Below are positions 9,562-20,399 of a DNA stretch of 64,000 nucleotides, piece after piece. This stretch comes from Oerskovia paurometabola (GTDB lineage: Bacteria; Actinomycetota; Actinomycetes; Actinomycetales; Cellulomonadaceae), in the NCBI RefSeq assembly GCF_016907365.1, contig NZ_JAFBBV010000001.1, positions 3,348,001 through 3,412,000 of the forward strand. Direction: 5' to 3'. The position numbers and the translations under genes were made by a program. The notes beneath the pieces were generated by a model, which was not told the origin of the DNA, did not search any database, and worked only from the letters and a program-made list of their open reading frames with translations. Position 1 is the stretch's first letter, and each line of letters opens with the position of its first letter.

Positions 9562-10383
9562 GTGCGAGACGGCATCCTGACCGGCGAGGGAGTGGTCCTC
9601 GACGCGCGGCCCGCGTCGTTCGTGACGCGCGCCCTGGGAGCCGTGATCGACCTGGTCGCGCTCGGGATCGTGATCCTGGTCGTCCTGTTCGCCGTGGCGG
9701 GGGCCGCGCTCAACGCGGTCAGCATCGACTTCGCCCCGGCCGTGTGGATCGTCCTCGTGGTCCTGATCATGGTCGGCATCCCCACGACGGTCGAGACCCT
9801 CTCGCGCGGCCGGTCGCTGGGCAAGCTCGCGACGGGCATCCGCGTCGTGCGCGACGACGGCGGCCCGGTCCGTTTCCGGCACGCCTTCATCCGTGCGCTC
9901 GTGGGCGTGGGCGAGCTGTGGATGACGTTCGGCTCGGTCGCCATCGTCGCGTCGCTGTCGAACGACAAGGGCAAGCGGGTCGGCGACATGCTGGCCGGTA
10001 CCTACGCGATCCGCGTGCGCGGCGGGAAGCCGACGTACGCCGCCATCGCGATGCCGCCCTACCTCGCCGGCTGGGCCGCGCACGCCGACATGCGCCGGCT
10101 CCCGGACGGGCTGGCCCTCGCGGTCCGCCAGTTCCTGGGCCGCGCCACCCAGCTCAACCCCGCCTCGCGCGTGCGGATCGGCCAGGAGCTCGCCGGGCGG
10201 ATCGAGCAGTACGTGGCCCCCGGCCCGCCGCCCGGGACCCCCGCCGAGGACTTCCTGTGCGCTGTCCTCGCCGAGCGGCGCAGCCGGGACTGGGTCAGCG
10301 CCCAGCGGGGACGGGTGCTCGCTCAGGAGCAGGGCGAGATGCTCCACCGCCTGCCGTACTCGGTGCCCGACCCCCGGACCTGA
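9562..10383 (+). CDS. RDD family membrane protein
   Basis: 273 residues from a GTG with a strong GGAGGAG site. The RDD domain occupies about residues 10-155: ARPASFVTRALGAVIDLVALG, a second helix VWIVLVVLIMVGIPTTVETLSRGRSLGKLATGIRVVRDDG, and a third near AFIRALVGVGE. The C-terminal ~120 residues are soluble and contain VRQFLGRATQLNPASRVRIGQELA, a tail common in actinobacterial RDD proteins next to SpoIIM. RDD proteins are thought to transport or scaffold at the membrane; the substrate is unknown. The 3' end overlaps the convergent acyltransferase by 89 bases. Confidence 0.88.
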   Translation: MRDGILTGEGVVLDARPASFVTRALGAVIDLVALGIVILVVLFAVAGAALNAVSIDFAPAVWIVLVVLIMVGIPTTVETLSRGRSLGKLATGIRVVRDDGGPVRFRHAFIRALVGVGELWMTFGSVAIVASLSNDKGKRVGDMLAGTYAIRVRGGKPTYAAIAMPPYLAGWAAHADMRRLPDGLALAVRQFLGRATQLNPASRVRIGQELAGRIEQYVAPGPPPGTPAEDFLCAVLAERRSRDWVSAQRGRVLAQEQGEMLHRLPYSVPDPRT

Positions 10384-11683
10384 CGGGCACGTTCCGCGCT
10401 CCCGCCCTGCGCGGCGACCCGCCCGCCCTGCCAGGAGTCCCCGCCTCGAACCGCCCGAAGGCCAGCACGAGCGCGCCGAGCACGAGCGCGGCCGCACCGA
10501 ACCACAGGGGCCGGCTCGCCCACCAGTCGGCGCTCCACGACGCGGGCAGGGGCGTGCCGAGCCCCAGCAGGACCACGCCGAGCACGACGAACATCGCGGT
10601 CAGGTGCCACAGGTACAGCGTCATGGACCGCCCCGCGACCCACGCCACGAGGACCGCGCCGCGCCCCTGCGCCCAGCGCACCATGACGTCGCGCACCGCG
10701 AGCGCCACGCTCACCTGGAGGACCGCGTGGGTCACGGCGAGCGCCGTGGGCGGCCCGAGGTTGGAGATCGCGTCCCCCGGCATCCCGATGAGGCTCAGCG
10801 GGTAGGGACCGGCGACGACGAGGCCCGCCATGGCCGCGAGGGCGCCCGCGGCCACGACGGCGAGCGTGCGGCGGGAGGGCAGCGCGTCGCGCCGCACGAG
10901 GTCGACGTAGACGATCCCCAGGACGTAGGGCACGGCCCAGCCGAGCAGCACGTTCGCGACGGCCACCTGCTCGACGCCCGCCGCGAAGCGCAGCACGTCG
11001 ACGACGAAGGGTGCGGCGACGACGACGGCGACCGTGCGCCAGCCCCACGCCCGGTAGGCCCGCAGCAGGGCCGGGGTGACGGCGAGCAGCAGCAGGTACA
11101 CCCCGAGGAACCACAGGAGCTGCGGCGCGATCCGGGCGACCTGCAGCACGGCCGTCTCCGGCACCCCTGCGACGACGAGCACGACCGCCGCCACGGCCCA
11201 CGCACCGACGAACGCCGCGACCGGCTTCCAGATGCGCGGCATCCGGCGCCGCACGACGTCCCACCCCGCCGCCACGAGGCCCGGTGCGGCGAGGCCCGGT
11301 GCGGCGGGGCCCGGGCGCCAGAGCTGGTACGCGGCCGACGCCCCGGCCGCGAAGAACAACAGGGGCAGGACCTGCAGGACCCACGTGAGGGTCCACGCGC
11401 CGCCGTGCGACAGGGCGTTGCCGATCCCGAGGCGTGCGCCGTCCCACGTGACCTCGGGCATGAGCCAGTGGACGCTCAGGACCGCGAGGGTCGCGAGCGC
11501 GCGCACGGCGTCGACGAACACGTCTCGACGCGCGGGTGCGCCGGCACCTTCCCGACGGCGCGGCGCGGGCTCCCGGCGCCGGGCCGCGGAGGCCGCGACG
11601 ACGGAGGGCGGGCCCGCGGGCCGCGACGGACGGACCGCCCGGGTGGGGCGAGCGGGAAGACGAGGGACGTCGACGACGGCCAC
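10295..11683 (-). CDS. Membrane acyltransferase (acyltransferase-3 family)
   Basis: 462 residues from a GTG with CGAGGAG at good spacing. A basic proline/arginine-rich tail of ~55 residues precedes the acyltransferase-3 domain: RDVFVDAVRALATLAVLSVHWLM is helix 1, with the family R and H, and LLFFAAGASAAYQLW is helix 2. Around ten helices follow. The family transfers acyl groups, often acetyl, to surface sugars. The last ~45 residues are low complexity and overlap the RDD gene, so the true end may matter little. It lies just downstream of a two-component system whose promoter shares a palindrome with this gene's promoter, so it is a likely target. Confidence 0.85.
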   Translation of the reverse strand: MAVVDVPRLPARPTRAVRPSRPAGPPSVVAASAARRREPAPRRREGAGAPARRDVFVDAVRALATLAVLSVHWLMPEVTWDGARLGIGNALSHGGAWTLTWVLQVLPLLFFAAGASAAYQLWRPGPAAPGLAAPGLVAAGWDVVRRRMPRIWKPVAAFVGAWAVAAVVLVVAGVPETAVLQVARIAPQLLWFLGVYLLLLAVTPALLRAYRAWGWRTVAVVVAAPFVVDVLRFAAGVEQVAVANVLLGWAVPYVLGIVYVDLVRRDALPSRRTLAVVAAGALAAMAGLVVAGPYPLSLIGMPGDAISNLGPPTALAVTHAVLQVSVALAVRDVMVRWAQGRGAVLVAWVAGRSMTLYLWHLTAMFVVLGVVLLGLGTPLPASWSADWWASRPLWFGAAALVLGALVLAFGRFEAGTPGRAGGSPRRAGARNVPVRSGGRAPSTAGGGASRPAPERAPVPAGR

Positions 11684-11721
11684 GGGATGCTCCTCGGGAC
11701 GAAGGGAAGTGGTTCCCCACC

Positions 11722-11727
11722 AGTCTC
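11722..11727 (-). promoter_or_regulatory. Candidate -10 of the acyltransferase gene
   Basis: GAGACT on the minus strand inside a ten-base block, CCACCAGTCT on the plus strand at 11717-11726, which is repeated exactly upstream of the kinase gene at 14089-14098. The palindrome at 11794-11811 is centred about 77 bases further upstream. Confidence 0.4.
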
Positions 11728-11793
11728 GAAAATCCCGGTACGTCCCGGAATGGGAGCCTCCCCCGAGGCCCCGGCGGCGGTCCGGTCACCCGC

Positions 11794-11811
11794 GCGGGGG
11801 ATGTCCCCCGC
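11794..11811. promoter_or_regulatory. Palindromic operator candidate, copy 1 (acyltransferase promoter)
   Basis: GCGGGGGATGTCCCCCGC is a perfect 18-base palindrome. The inner GGGGGATGTCCCCC is repeated exactly at 14146-14159 ahead of the sensor kinase gene. The site lies upstream of the acyltransferase start and downstream of the response regulator stop. It is a likely binding site for the NarL-type regulator encoded beside it. Confidence 0.6.
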
Positions 11812-11830
11812 AGGCACCACCGCGACTCGC

Positions 11831-12490
11831 TCAGTCCCGCAGGTACCTGAGCACCGCGAGCACCCGGCGGTGGTCCCCCGCGTCCTGCGGCAGGCCGAGC
11901 TTGCCGAAGATCGCCGTGACGTTCTTCTCCACGGCCCCGTAGGACAGGAACAGGTTCTCCGCGATCGCGGTGTTCGAGCGGCCCTGCGCCATGAGCTCGA
12001 GCACCTCGCGCTCGCGCGGCGTGAGGCGCGCCAGGCCGTCGTCCGAGCGTGAGGCGCCCATGAGCTGGCTCACGACCTCGGGGTCGAGCACCGTCTGCCC
12101 CGCGGCGATGCGCGTCAGGGCGTCGAGGAACTCGCTCACGTCCGCGACCCGGTCCTTGAGGAGGTAGCCCACGCCCTCGGCGCCGCCGGTGAGCAGCTCG
12201 CTCACGAACCGCGTCTCGACGTACTGCGAGAACAGCAGGACCCCCAGCCCCGGCGACGCCGCGCGCAGCGCGAGCGCAGCACGCAGGCCCTCGTCCGTGA
12301 ACGACGGGGGCATGCGGATGTCGATGATGACGACGTCGGGCAGGTCGCCGAGGGCGGCGAGGCGAGCCACCTCCGCGACGAGCGCGTCGCCGTCGCCCAC
12401 GGCCGCGACGACCTCGTGGCCTCGACGGGTGAGCAGGGCGACGAGCCCGTCGCGCAGGATGACGGAGTCCTCGGCGATCACGAGCCGCAC
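11831..12490 (-). CDS. NarL/LuxR-family response regulator
   Basis: 219 residues. The GTG was chosen because VRLVIAEDSVIL is a standard receiver start and GAGG lies nine bases ahead; the upstream extension is unsupported. The acidic pair is E7/D8 and the phosphoacceptor is D57 in VVIIDIRMPP. The receiver lysine is in YLLKDRV. The C-terminal LuxR helix-turn-helix begins at RLTPREREVLELMAQGRSNTAIAENLFLS. It is downstream of the sensor kinase on the same strand, separated by a hairpin. It probably controls both its own operon and the acyltransferase through the shared palindrome (inference). Confidence 0.93.
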   Translation of the reverse strand: MRLVIAEDSVILRDGLVALLTRRGHEVVAAVGDGDALVAEVARLAALGDLPDVVIIDIRMPPSFTDEGLRAALALRAASPGLGVLLFSQYVETRFVSELLTGGAEGVGYLLKDRVADVSEFLDALTRIAAGQTVLDPEVVSQLMGASRSDDGLARLTPREREVLELMAQGRSNTAIAENLFLSYGAVEKNVTAIFGKLGLPQDAGDHRRVLAVLRYLRD

Positions 12491-12518
12491 GGTGGTACCT
12501 CTTCTGTGTCGATGGGTC

Positions 12519-12550
12519 GGCCCGGGCGCCTCGGTCGAGGCGTCCGGGCC
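12519..12550 (-). terminator. Intercistronic hairpin between kinase and regulator
   Basis: Inverted repeat with 15-base arms (12519-12533 and 12536-12550) and one G-U wobble, lying between the kinase stop and the regulator start. No T-run follows. It could be a partial terminator or an mRNA-processing structure that sets the kinase:regulator ratio. Confidence 0.5.
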
Positions 12551-12569
12551 GCTCCGCGGGTGGGGCCGG

Positions 12570-14054
12570 CTACACCCTGCTCGGCAGGACGACCGTGACC
12601 ACGGTAGGCCCACCGACCGGGCTCACGAGGTCCAACGTGCCGTCGACCGAACGAACCCGCTCCTCGAGGCCCGCGAGCCCCGACCGGTGGCCGCGCGCGT
12701 CGGGCGTCGAGATGCGCGCGCCGCCCTGCCCGTCGTCGCGCACGCGCAGGCGCAGCCGCGACCCCTGCTCCTCGACGAGCACGTACACGCCCGTGGCGCG
12801 CGCGTGCTTGGCGGCGTTCGTCACGAGCTCGGCGACGCAGAAGTACGCGATGGTCTCGACGGCCGGCGACGGCGCGATGCCCGGGTCCACGTCGACCGTC
12901 ACGGGCAGCGGGGACCGGGCCGCGAGCGTCTCGAGAGCGACCGCGAGGCCGTTGTCGAGCGCGGGCGGGTGGATGCCCCGGGCCAGCTCGCGCAGCTCGA
13001 CGAGCGCCTCCTTGGTCGACGCGTGCGCGTTGTCGACGAGCTCGAGCGCCTCGGACGCGTCACCGCCCGCGGCGAGCTGCTCCTTGGCCTCGCCGAGCTG
13101 CATCGCGACCGCGACGAGCCGAGCCTGGGTGCCGTCGTGCAGGTCCCGCTCGATGCGGCGCAGCTTGGCGTCCGCGTCCTCGACGGTCTTGCCACGGGAC
13201 TTCTCGAGGTCGGCCACGCGCAGGCTCGCCCGGGTGGGGCCCAGCAGGTTGACCGTCAGGAGACGGAAGAGCTGGGCGAACCCGCGCACGATCTGCGGCC
13301 ACAGCCACCACAGCGCGACGCCCACGGCCGCGAGCGCCGACTGGCGCAGCGGGGTGTCGACGTACCAGTCGGGCCCCATCTGCGCGCCGCGGTGCCACGA
13401 GCCGTCGGCAGCCATCTGCGCGGGCAGGAACTGCGACCAGAACCAGTGCGTCGCGGCACCCAGCGAGACGAAGAAGAAGGTCACCGACGTGACGAAGGCG
13501 ACGAGCGCCAGGAAGAAGCTCACGAACATGAACGTCATGGCCCGCCACCCGGGGCCGTCCGAGAGGTTCGACCAGAGCATGCGCCAGAACCCGCGGCGCT
13601 GCGTGTGCGGTGCGGGGGCCAGCACGTCGACCGACAGCATCGACCGCGCCATCGAGCGGTACATGCCGCCCCAGCCGCGCGCCCCGAGGACCAGGGCGCC
13701 CGAGACCACGAGGCCCACGACCGTCACGAGGATCCCCGCGGTGAAGCTCACGGTGAACATCACGTACGTGAACGCGAAGGGCGCGACGAGCAGCGACAGC
13801 CACAGGTAGCCGAACTCGCGCCAGGTCTGGCGCGAGAACGGCGCTGCCAGGAAGCCGACCGGCTCGCGCAGGTCCACGTAGCGGGGGTCGAGCCCGCCGG
13901 GGACGTGCCCGAGGTGGGACAGGTCGCCGGTGGGCGCGGCCGACGGGGTCTCGACGGACACGACCGGCTCGGCGGACGGCGCGTACCCGGGCGAGGGCAC
14001 GCCGTCGGGTGCGGCGTCGCCGAGCGGCGGCTGGGGGGATGTCACAGCAGACAT
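12570..14054 (-). CDS. Sensor histidine kinase with N-terminal membrane sensor domain (HisKA_3 type)
   Basis: 494 residues. The first ~75 are Pro/Ser-rich. Four or more membrane helices follow in a sensor-type module (about 90-270: APFAFTYVMFTVSFTAG, ALVLGARGWGGMYRS, AMTFMFVSFFLALVAFV). The HisKA_3 box ERDLHDGTQARLV carries phosphoacceptor H306, and the ATPase has ELVTNAAKHA (N box), DDGQGG (G1) and HRSGLAGLEERV (G2). This layout is common in actinobacterial NarL-type pairs that sense envelope stress, but the signal is unknown. The ATG giving MSAVTSPQ was chosen since the larger frame continues antisense to the next gene. Its promoter holds palindrome copy 2. Confidence 0.92.
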   Translation of the reverse strand: MSAVTSPQPPLGDAAPDGVPSPGYAPSAEPVVSVETPSAAPTGDLSHLGHVPGGLDPRYVDLREPVGFLAAPFSRQTWREFGYLWLSLLVAPFAFTYVMFTVSFTAGILVTVVGLVVSGALVLGARGWGGMYRSMARSMLSVDVLAPAPHTQRRGFWRMLWSNLSDGPGWRAMTFMFVSFFLALVAFVTSVTFFFVSLGAATHWFWSQFLPAQMAADGSWHRGAQMGPDWYVDTPLRQSALAAVGVALWWLWPQIVRGFAQLFRLLTVNLLGPTRASLRVADLEKSRGKTVEDADAKLRRIERDLHDGTQARLVAVAMQLGEAKEQLAAGGDASEALELVDNAHASTKEALVELRELARGIHPPALDNGLAVALETLAARSPLPVTVDVDPGIAPSPAVETIAYFCVAELVTNAAKHARATGVYVLVEEQGSRLRLRVRDDGQGGARISTPDARGHRSGLAGLEERVRSVDGTLDLVSPVGGPTVVTVVLPSRV

Positions 14055-14093
14055 GGTGGCAGGACTCCTGGGTCTGGTTCGAGCGGTACCACC

Positions 14094-14099
14094 AGTCTT
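14094..14099 (-). promoter_or_regulatory. Candidate -10 of the sensor kinase gene
   Basis: AAGACT on the minus strand, in the ten-base block shared with the acyltransferase promoter. It gives a leader of about 30 nt that includes a CAGGAG site. Confidence 0.4.
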
Positions 14100-14145
14100 C
14101 CCGACCGGCGCCCGCACGCCCAGGGTGCGCTCCGCCGTCGTGCAG

Positions 14146-14159
14146 GGGGGATGTCCCCC
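14146..14159. promoter_or_regulatory. Palindromic operator candidate, copy 2 (kinase promoter)
   Basis: GGGGGATGTCCCCC, identical to the core of copy 1. Its centre is 54.5 bases from the shared block at 14089-14098; for copy 1 the distance is 76.5. The difference of 22 bases is about two helical turns, so both sites lie on the same DNA face relative to the promoter. Confidence 0.6.
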
Positions 14160-14173
14160 GTCTCGTGGCGTGC

Positions 14174-15607
14174 TCAGCGCGCGACGGGGGTCCCGGCCTC
14201 CTCCTCGGCGGCCCCCTGCTGCCCGACGGCGCCGCCCGGCTCCCCCGGCCCGCTCACCGTCGCCGCGCCGCGCGCGGGCGCGGACACCACCTGGATCGCG
14301 ATCACCAGGACGGCCGCGACCAGCGCGATGACCAGGATCGTGGTCCCGCTCGGGTAGCGCGAGAACACCAGGACGGCCAGCGCCCCCGCCAGGACGAGCG
14401 CGATCAGCGGCCAGCGCAACCTCGCGACCCAGATCTCGAACGGGTGCGGAGCGCGCCCGCTGTCGCCCGCGTGGCCACGGCTGGCGGCGCGGACCAGCCA
14501 GTTGAACCCGCCCCGCACCGCGACCGCAGACCGGCTGGGGCCCGTGAGGTAGGCGGCGAGCACGACGACCACGCCGAACGCGAACACCGCCCGCAGCGAC
14601 GTGCGCAACGGGACCAGGACGGCGTCGATCAGGGCCGTCGCGGCCGAGGGTGACAGGACGTCCGACGGCACCGCGCTCAGGTACAGCGAGCGGCCGACCG
14701 TGATCCCGACCGCGAGGATCGCCATGGCGACGACGTACGCGACGCCCGCGAGGACCACGGCCCGGCGGCGCCGCCCGCGCGGGGCCGCCCACACCGCACC
14801 GGCCGCGACCAGCAGCGAGAGCCACGGCAGGACGTTCGCGGCCGTGTTGAGGAACGCCACGGCCCGCTGGGCCTTGACCACGTCCTGCGACGTGAACAGC
14901 ACGAACTGCGGGTCGATCGAGGGCAGGCTCTCGACGAACGTGAATCCTCGCGCGGAGAGCCGCTTGCTGACCTCGTCGATCATGGGACCGAGCGAGAGCG
15001 TGACCTGCCCGTTCGCGTCGGCGGTGATCGCGGTGTCCCCCTCCCCCGTGAGGACGGCGACCAGGTTCTTGTGCGCCTGGCGGTTCGCGACGATCCACAG
15101 CTCCTCGAACGTCGGCGACGTGACCATGCGGTCGACGGTCGAGCGCACGAACGACTCGCCCTGGCTCGCGAGGAGCGGGGCCAGGGCCTGCACCTGGGCA
15201 GGGACCTGCTCGACGTTCTGCGTGAGCGTCGCGAGGGCCTGCGCGGTGACGGTCTCGAGGTCGATCCGTTCGAGGATCGCGTCGGAGACCTGGGTGCTGA
15301 TCTCCGCCTGGATCGCCGGGTCGGACCCCAGCGGCGTGACGGTCGCGACGTACTTGTCGGTGTCGAGGATCTCGGCACGCACGTACCGCGCGAGGACCGA
15401 GCCGAGCATCAGGACGCCCGCGAGGACCAGGAGCACCGCGACGGCCGTCCAGCGGAGCCACCCGCCGCGGTGTGCCGGTGCGGCGACGACCGCCCCGGCG
15501 GGCGGTGCGGCACGCTCGGCGCGCAGGCGCTGGACCTCCGCACGCAGCGCCTCGAGCTCCGCTCGTTCGGACTCGCTGATCGTGGGCTCGCTCGGGATCG
15601 TCGCCAT
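14174..15607 (-). CDS. Actinobacterial integral membrane protein, unassigned
   Basis: 477 residues, ATG with CAGGAGAAG ahead. Residues 8-32 (SERAELEALRAEVQRLRAERA) predict a short coiled coil. A membrane helix (about 52-74) is followed by ARYVRAEILDTDKYVATVTPLGSDPAIQ, a phrase typical of a family of uncharacterised actinobacterial membrane proteins. A ~190-residue extracytoplasmic region, helical by pattern, follows. About five or six more helices fill residues 255-460. No catalytic motif is seen. It lies upstream of the kinase on the same strand, 119 bases away, with palindrome copy 2 in between, so it is probably a separate transcript. Confidence 0.75.
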   Translation of the reverse strand: MATIPSEPTISESERAELEALRAEVQRLRAERAAPPAGAVVAAPAHRGGWLRWTAVAVLLVLAGVLMLGSVLARYVRAEILDTDKYVATVTPLGSDPAIQAEISTQVSDAILERIDLETVTAQALATLTQNVEQVPAQVQALAPLLASQGESFVRSTVDRMVTSPTFEELWIVANRQAHKNLVAVLTGEGDTAITADANGQVTLSLGPMIDEVSKRLSARGFTFVESLPSIDPQFVLFTSQDVVKAQRAVAFLNTAANVLPWLSLLVAAGAVWAAPRGRRRRAVVLAGVAYVVAMAILAVGITVGRSLYLSAVPSDVLSPSAATALIDAVLVPLRTSLRAVFAFGVVVVLAAYLTGPSRSAVAVRGGFNWLVRAASRGHAGDSGRAPHPFEIWVARLRWPLIALVLAGALAVLVFSRYPSGTTILVIALVAAVLVIAIQVVSAPARGAATVSGPGEPGGAVGQQGAAEEEAGTPVAR

Positions 15608-15747
15608 CGTCTTCTCCTGTCAGCGCGCTGCTGGGACCATCCTTGCGCAGGAGTGCCGGAAGCGCTCAGGGTGACGGGCCGGACCGCCGACGGTGACGCA
15701 CCCGCCCGCCGCGCACGACGGGCCGACGACCCCGGGTGACCGCACGC

Positions 15748-15780
15748 GAGAGGCCGGGCTCCTCCCGGAACCCGGCCCTC
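15748..15780 (-). terminator. Terminator-like hairpin after ahcY
   Basis: Stem GGCCGGG/CCCGGCC (15752-15758 with 15771-15777), extended by GAG/CTC across a bulge, 39 bases beyond the ahcY stop. No T-run, as usual in such GC-rich genomes. Confidence 0.55.
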
Positions 15781-15818
15781 CGCCGTCGGACCCCTTGCTC
15801 AGGGGCTCACGCGTCCGC

Positions 15819-17351
<1,533 letters not shown>

Positions 17352-17412
17352 GGTGCTCCGAACGACGGTTCTGACGGTGTCGTTCCAGACTACCGGGGGT
17401 GACTCTCGCAGC

Positions 17413-17497
17413 GCCGAGGGTGCCCATCGTGGAGGCCGAGGGGGCCCGACGGCGTCGCTCGCCGTCGCCGTCGGCGCACCGGAGCATCACCCTCGGC
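17413..17497 (-). other. Structured 5' leader of ahcY
   Basis: Within the ~215-nt predicted leader, a perfect 10-bp long-range stem pairs 17413-17422 with 17488-17497 (GCCGAGGGTG/CACCCTCGGC). It encloses an 8-bp hairpin, CGACGGCG/CGCCGTCG (17447-17454 with 17466-17473). Two copies of CTCGGCAGGCGG lie at 17493-17504 and 17514-17525. It could be a cis-regulatory RNA. It does not match the S-adenosylhomocysteine riboswitch consensus I can recall. Confidence 0.4.
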
Positions 17498-17573
17498 AGG
17501 CGGTGCCGTCGCTCTCGGCAGGCGGGAGCGTCGCCCGTGGGCCCTCGTCCCCGCCGGCAGTTCGCGCCCGCGC

Positions 17574-17602
17574 GCGATAGCAAAACTCCCTGACCACTTC
17601 AA
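17574..17602 (-). promoter_or_regulatory. ahcY: Sigma-70-type promoter for ahcY
   Basis: On the minus strand: -35 TTGAAG (17602-17597), 17-base spacer, -10 TATCGC (17579-17574) preceded by TGC as an extended -10. This is the best full promoter match in the window. It lies in an unusually AT-rich patch and predicts a start near 17567. Confidence 0.6.
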
Positions 17603-17636
17603 GATCACGAAGCGATAACGATCCCGTGAATGGTCA
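17591..17636. promoter_or_regulatory. Imperfect inverted repeat over the ahcY -35
   Basis: TGACCA..TTCA at 17591-17601 mirrors TGAATGGTCA at 17627-17636 with one bulged base. The left arm covers the ahcY -35 and the right arm faces proVWX. It could be an operator acting on one or both divergent genes. Confidence 0.35.
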
Positions 17637-17639
17637 AAA

Positions 17640-17978
17640 CCGCGCGCTTTCAACGATTGCACGGTCAAGCATCTCCCTCGAAACCGCCATGCACACCGGC
17701 CACTCGGTAGCAATTCGTCCTGGGATCGGGCAGGGTGCTGGAGACAGATCGACCTGTCCGGGCTCGGCACCACGCCGGCCCACGACAGGTCAGCGCCCGT
17801 CGCGACTTGCGGCGGCCACCCTCCCGGGTGGCCCCCGGCGGCGGGCCTCGATCCGGTGGACCGTGACGCGCCTCGCGGCGCTGAGCGCACCGGGAGGTCG
17901 CTGCCAGGTCACCCTGGCGCCCTCCGCGGAGCGTTCCGGACCCGCCACGACACCTGGAAGGTGGCGAGACCCGCCAGC
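17640..17978 (+). other. Leader/intergenic region before proV
   Basis: No gene is supported here. It contains an inverted repeat GACCTGTC/GACAGGTC (17751-17758 and 17784-17791) and a hairpin GGCCACCC/GGGTGGCC (17814-17833). TAGCAAT near 17708 is a possible -10. It is probably a long structured 5' leader of the osmolyte transporter; I do not recognise a known riboswitch. Confidence 0.4.
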
Positions 17979-19396
<1,418 letters not shown>

Positions 19397-19400
<4 letters not shown>

Positions 19401-20272
19401 GCACCACCGACACGTTCGTCCCCCGCCTGCCCCTCGGTGACTGGGTCGACCTCTTCGTCGCCTGGCTCATCGCCTCGTTCAAGCCGTTCTTCGCGGTCGT
19501 CAAGGACGTCCTGCTGTCCTGCTACGACGCGCTCGCGCTGGTCCTCCAGGGCCCGCCCTTCGTCGTCGTCGCGCTCGTCCTGGCCGCCCTGGCGTTCTTC
19601 GCCAAGGGCTGGAAGCTCGCCGTCACGACCCTCGTCGGCTTCGTCGTCATCGCGAGCGTCGACCAGTGGGACAACGCGATGGCGACCCTCGCCCTGGTGC
19701 TCGTCGCCAGCGTGATCGCCCTCGCCATCGGCATCCCGCTGGGCATCTGGGCCGCCCGGAACGACAAGGTCTCACGCGTCGTGCGCCCCGTGCTCGACTT
19801 CATGCAGACCATGCCAGGCTTCGTCTACCTCATCCCCATGGTCATGATCTTCCTCACGGGCGCGGTCCCCGGCATCGTCGCGACCGTGGTGTTCGCCCTC
19901 GCCCCTGGCGTCCGCTTCACCGAGCTGGGCATCCGCCAGGTGGACTCGGAGGTCGTCGAGGCCGGCCACGCGTTCGGTTCCACGCCCGGGCGCATCCTGC
20001 GCCAGATCCAGCTGCCGCTCGCCATGCCGACCATCATGGCCGGCGTCAACCAGGTCATCATGCTCTCGCTCTCGATGGTCGTGCTCGCCGGCCTGGTCGG
20101 AGCAGGCGGGCTCGGAGGCGACGTCGTCGCGGCCCTCCAGCGCATCAACATCTCGCTCGGCTTCGAGGCCGGCCTGTCCGTGGTGATCCTCGCGGTCTTC
20201 CTCGACCGCGTGACCTCGGCGCTCAGCACCCGTTCTCCCGTCGCCAAGGCCCTCGCGGCCACCGCGGTCTGA
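19397..20272 (+). CDS. proW: Glycine betaine/proline ABC transporter permease
   Basis: 291 residues, ATGA overlap with proV and a GGAAGGAG site. About six or seven membrane helices. The permease EAA-type loop is EAGHAFGSTPGRILRQIQLPLAMPTIMAGVNQ (about 192-223), which contacts the ATPase. MPGFVYLIPMVMIF and GGLGGDVVAALQRINISLGFEAGL are typical of ProW/OpuAB. Coupled translation and spacing support a complex with ProV and the binding protein. Confidence 0.95.
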
Positions 20273-20281
20273 GGCTCTGCT

Positions 20282-20305
20282 GCCGGGCGGCACCTGCCGC
20301 CCGGC
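20282..20305 (+). terminator. Intercistronic hairpin between proW and proX
   Basis: Perfect 10-bp stem GCCGGGCGGC/GCCGCCCGGC with a 4-base loop, ten bases past the proW stop. In this position such hairpins commonly protect upstream mRNA or set expression of the binding protein apart from the permease. Confidence 0.55.
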
Positions 20306-20399
20306 CCACGCCGTCCAGCGCACCCGCACTCCTCCGCACCACCACCAACCCCGGCTCGACCCGCCGCACCCGCGGTCGGTCCGCCGAAGGAAGGACACC

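Noticed and set aside
8073..10805. 910-codon plus-strand open frame
   Set aside because: It is out of frame with the AlkZ-like and RDD genes and antisense to SpoIIM; composition is low-complexity R/P/A/G. A shadow frame.
12570..15461. 963-codon minus-strand frame
   Set aside because: Only the last 494 codons are the kinase; the rest is a shadow of the unassigned membrane protein at 14174-15607.
17352..17567. Known S-adenosylhomocysteine riboswitch
   Set aside because: The leader is structured, but I could not place the conserved core of that class by eye. A covariance-model search would settle it.
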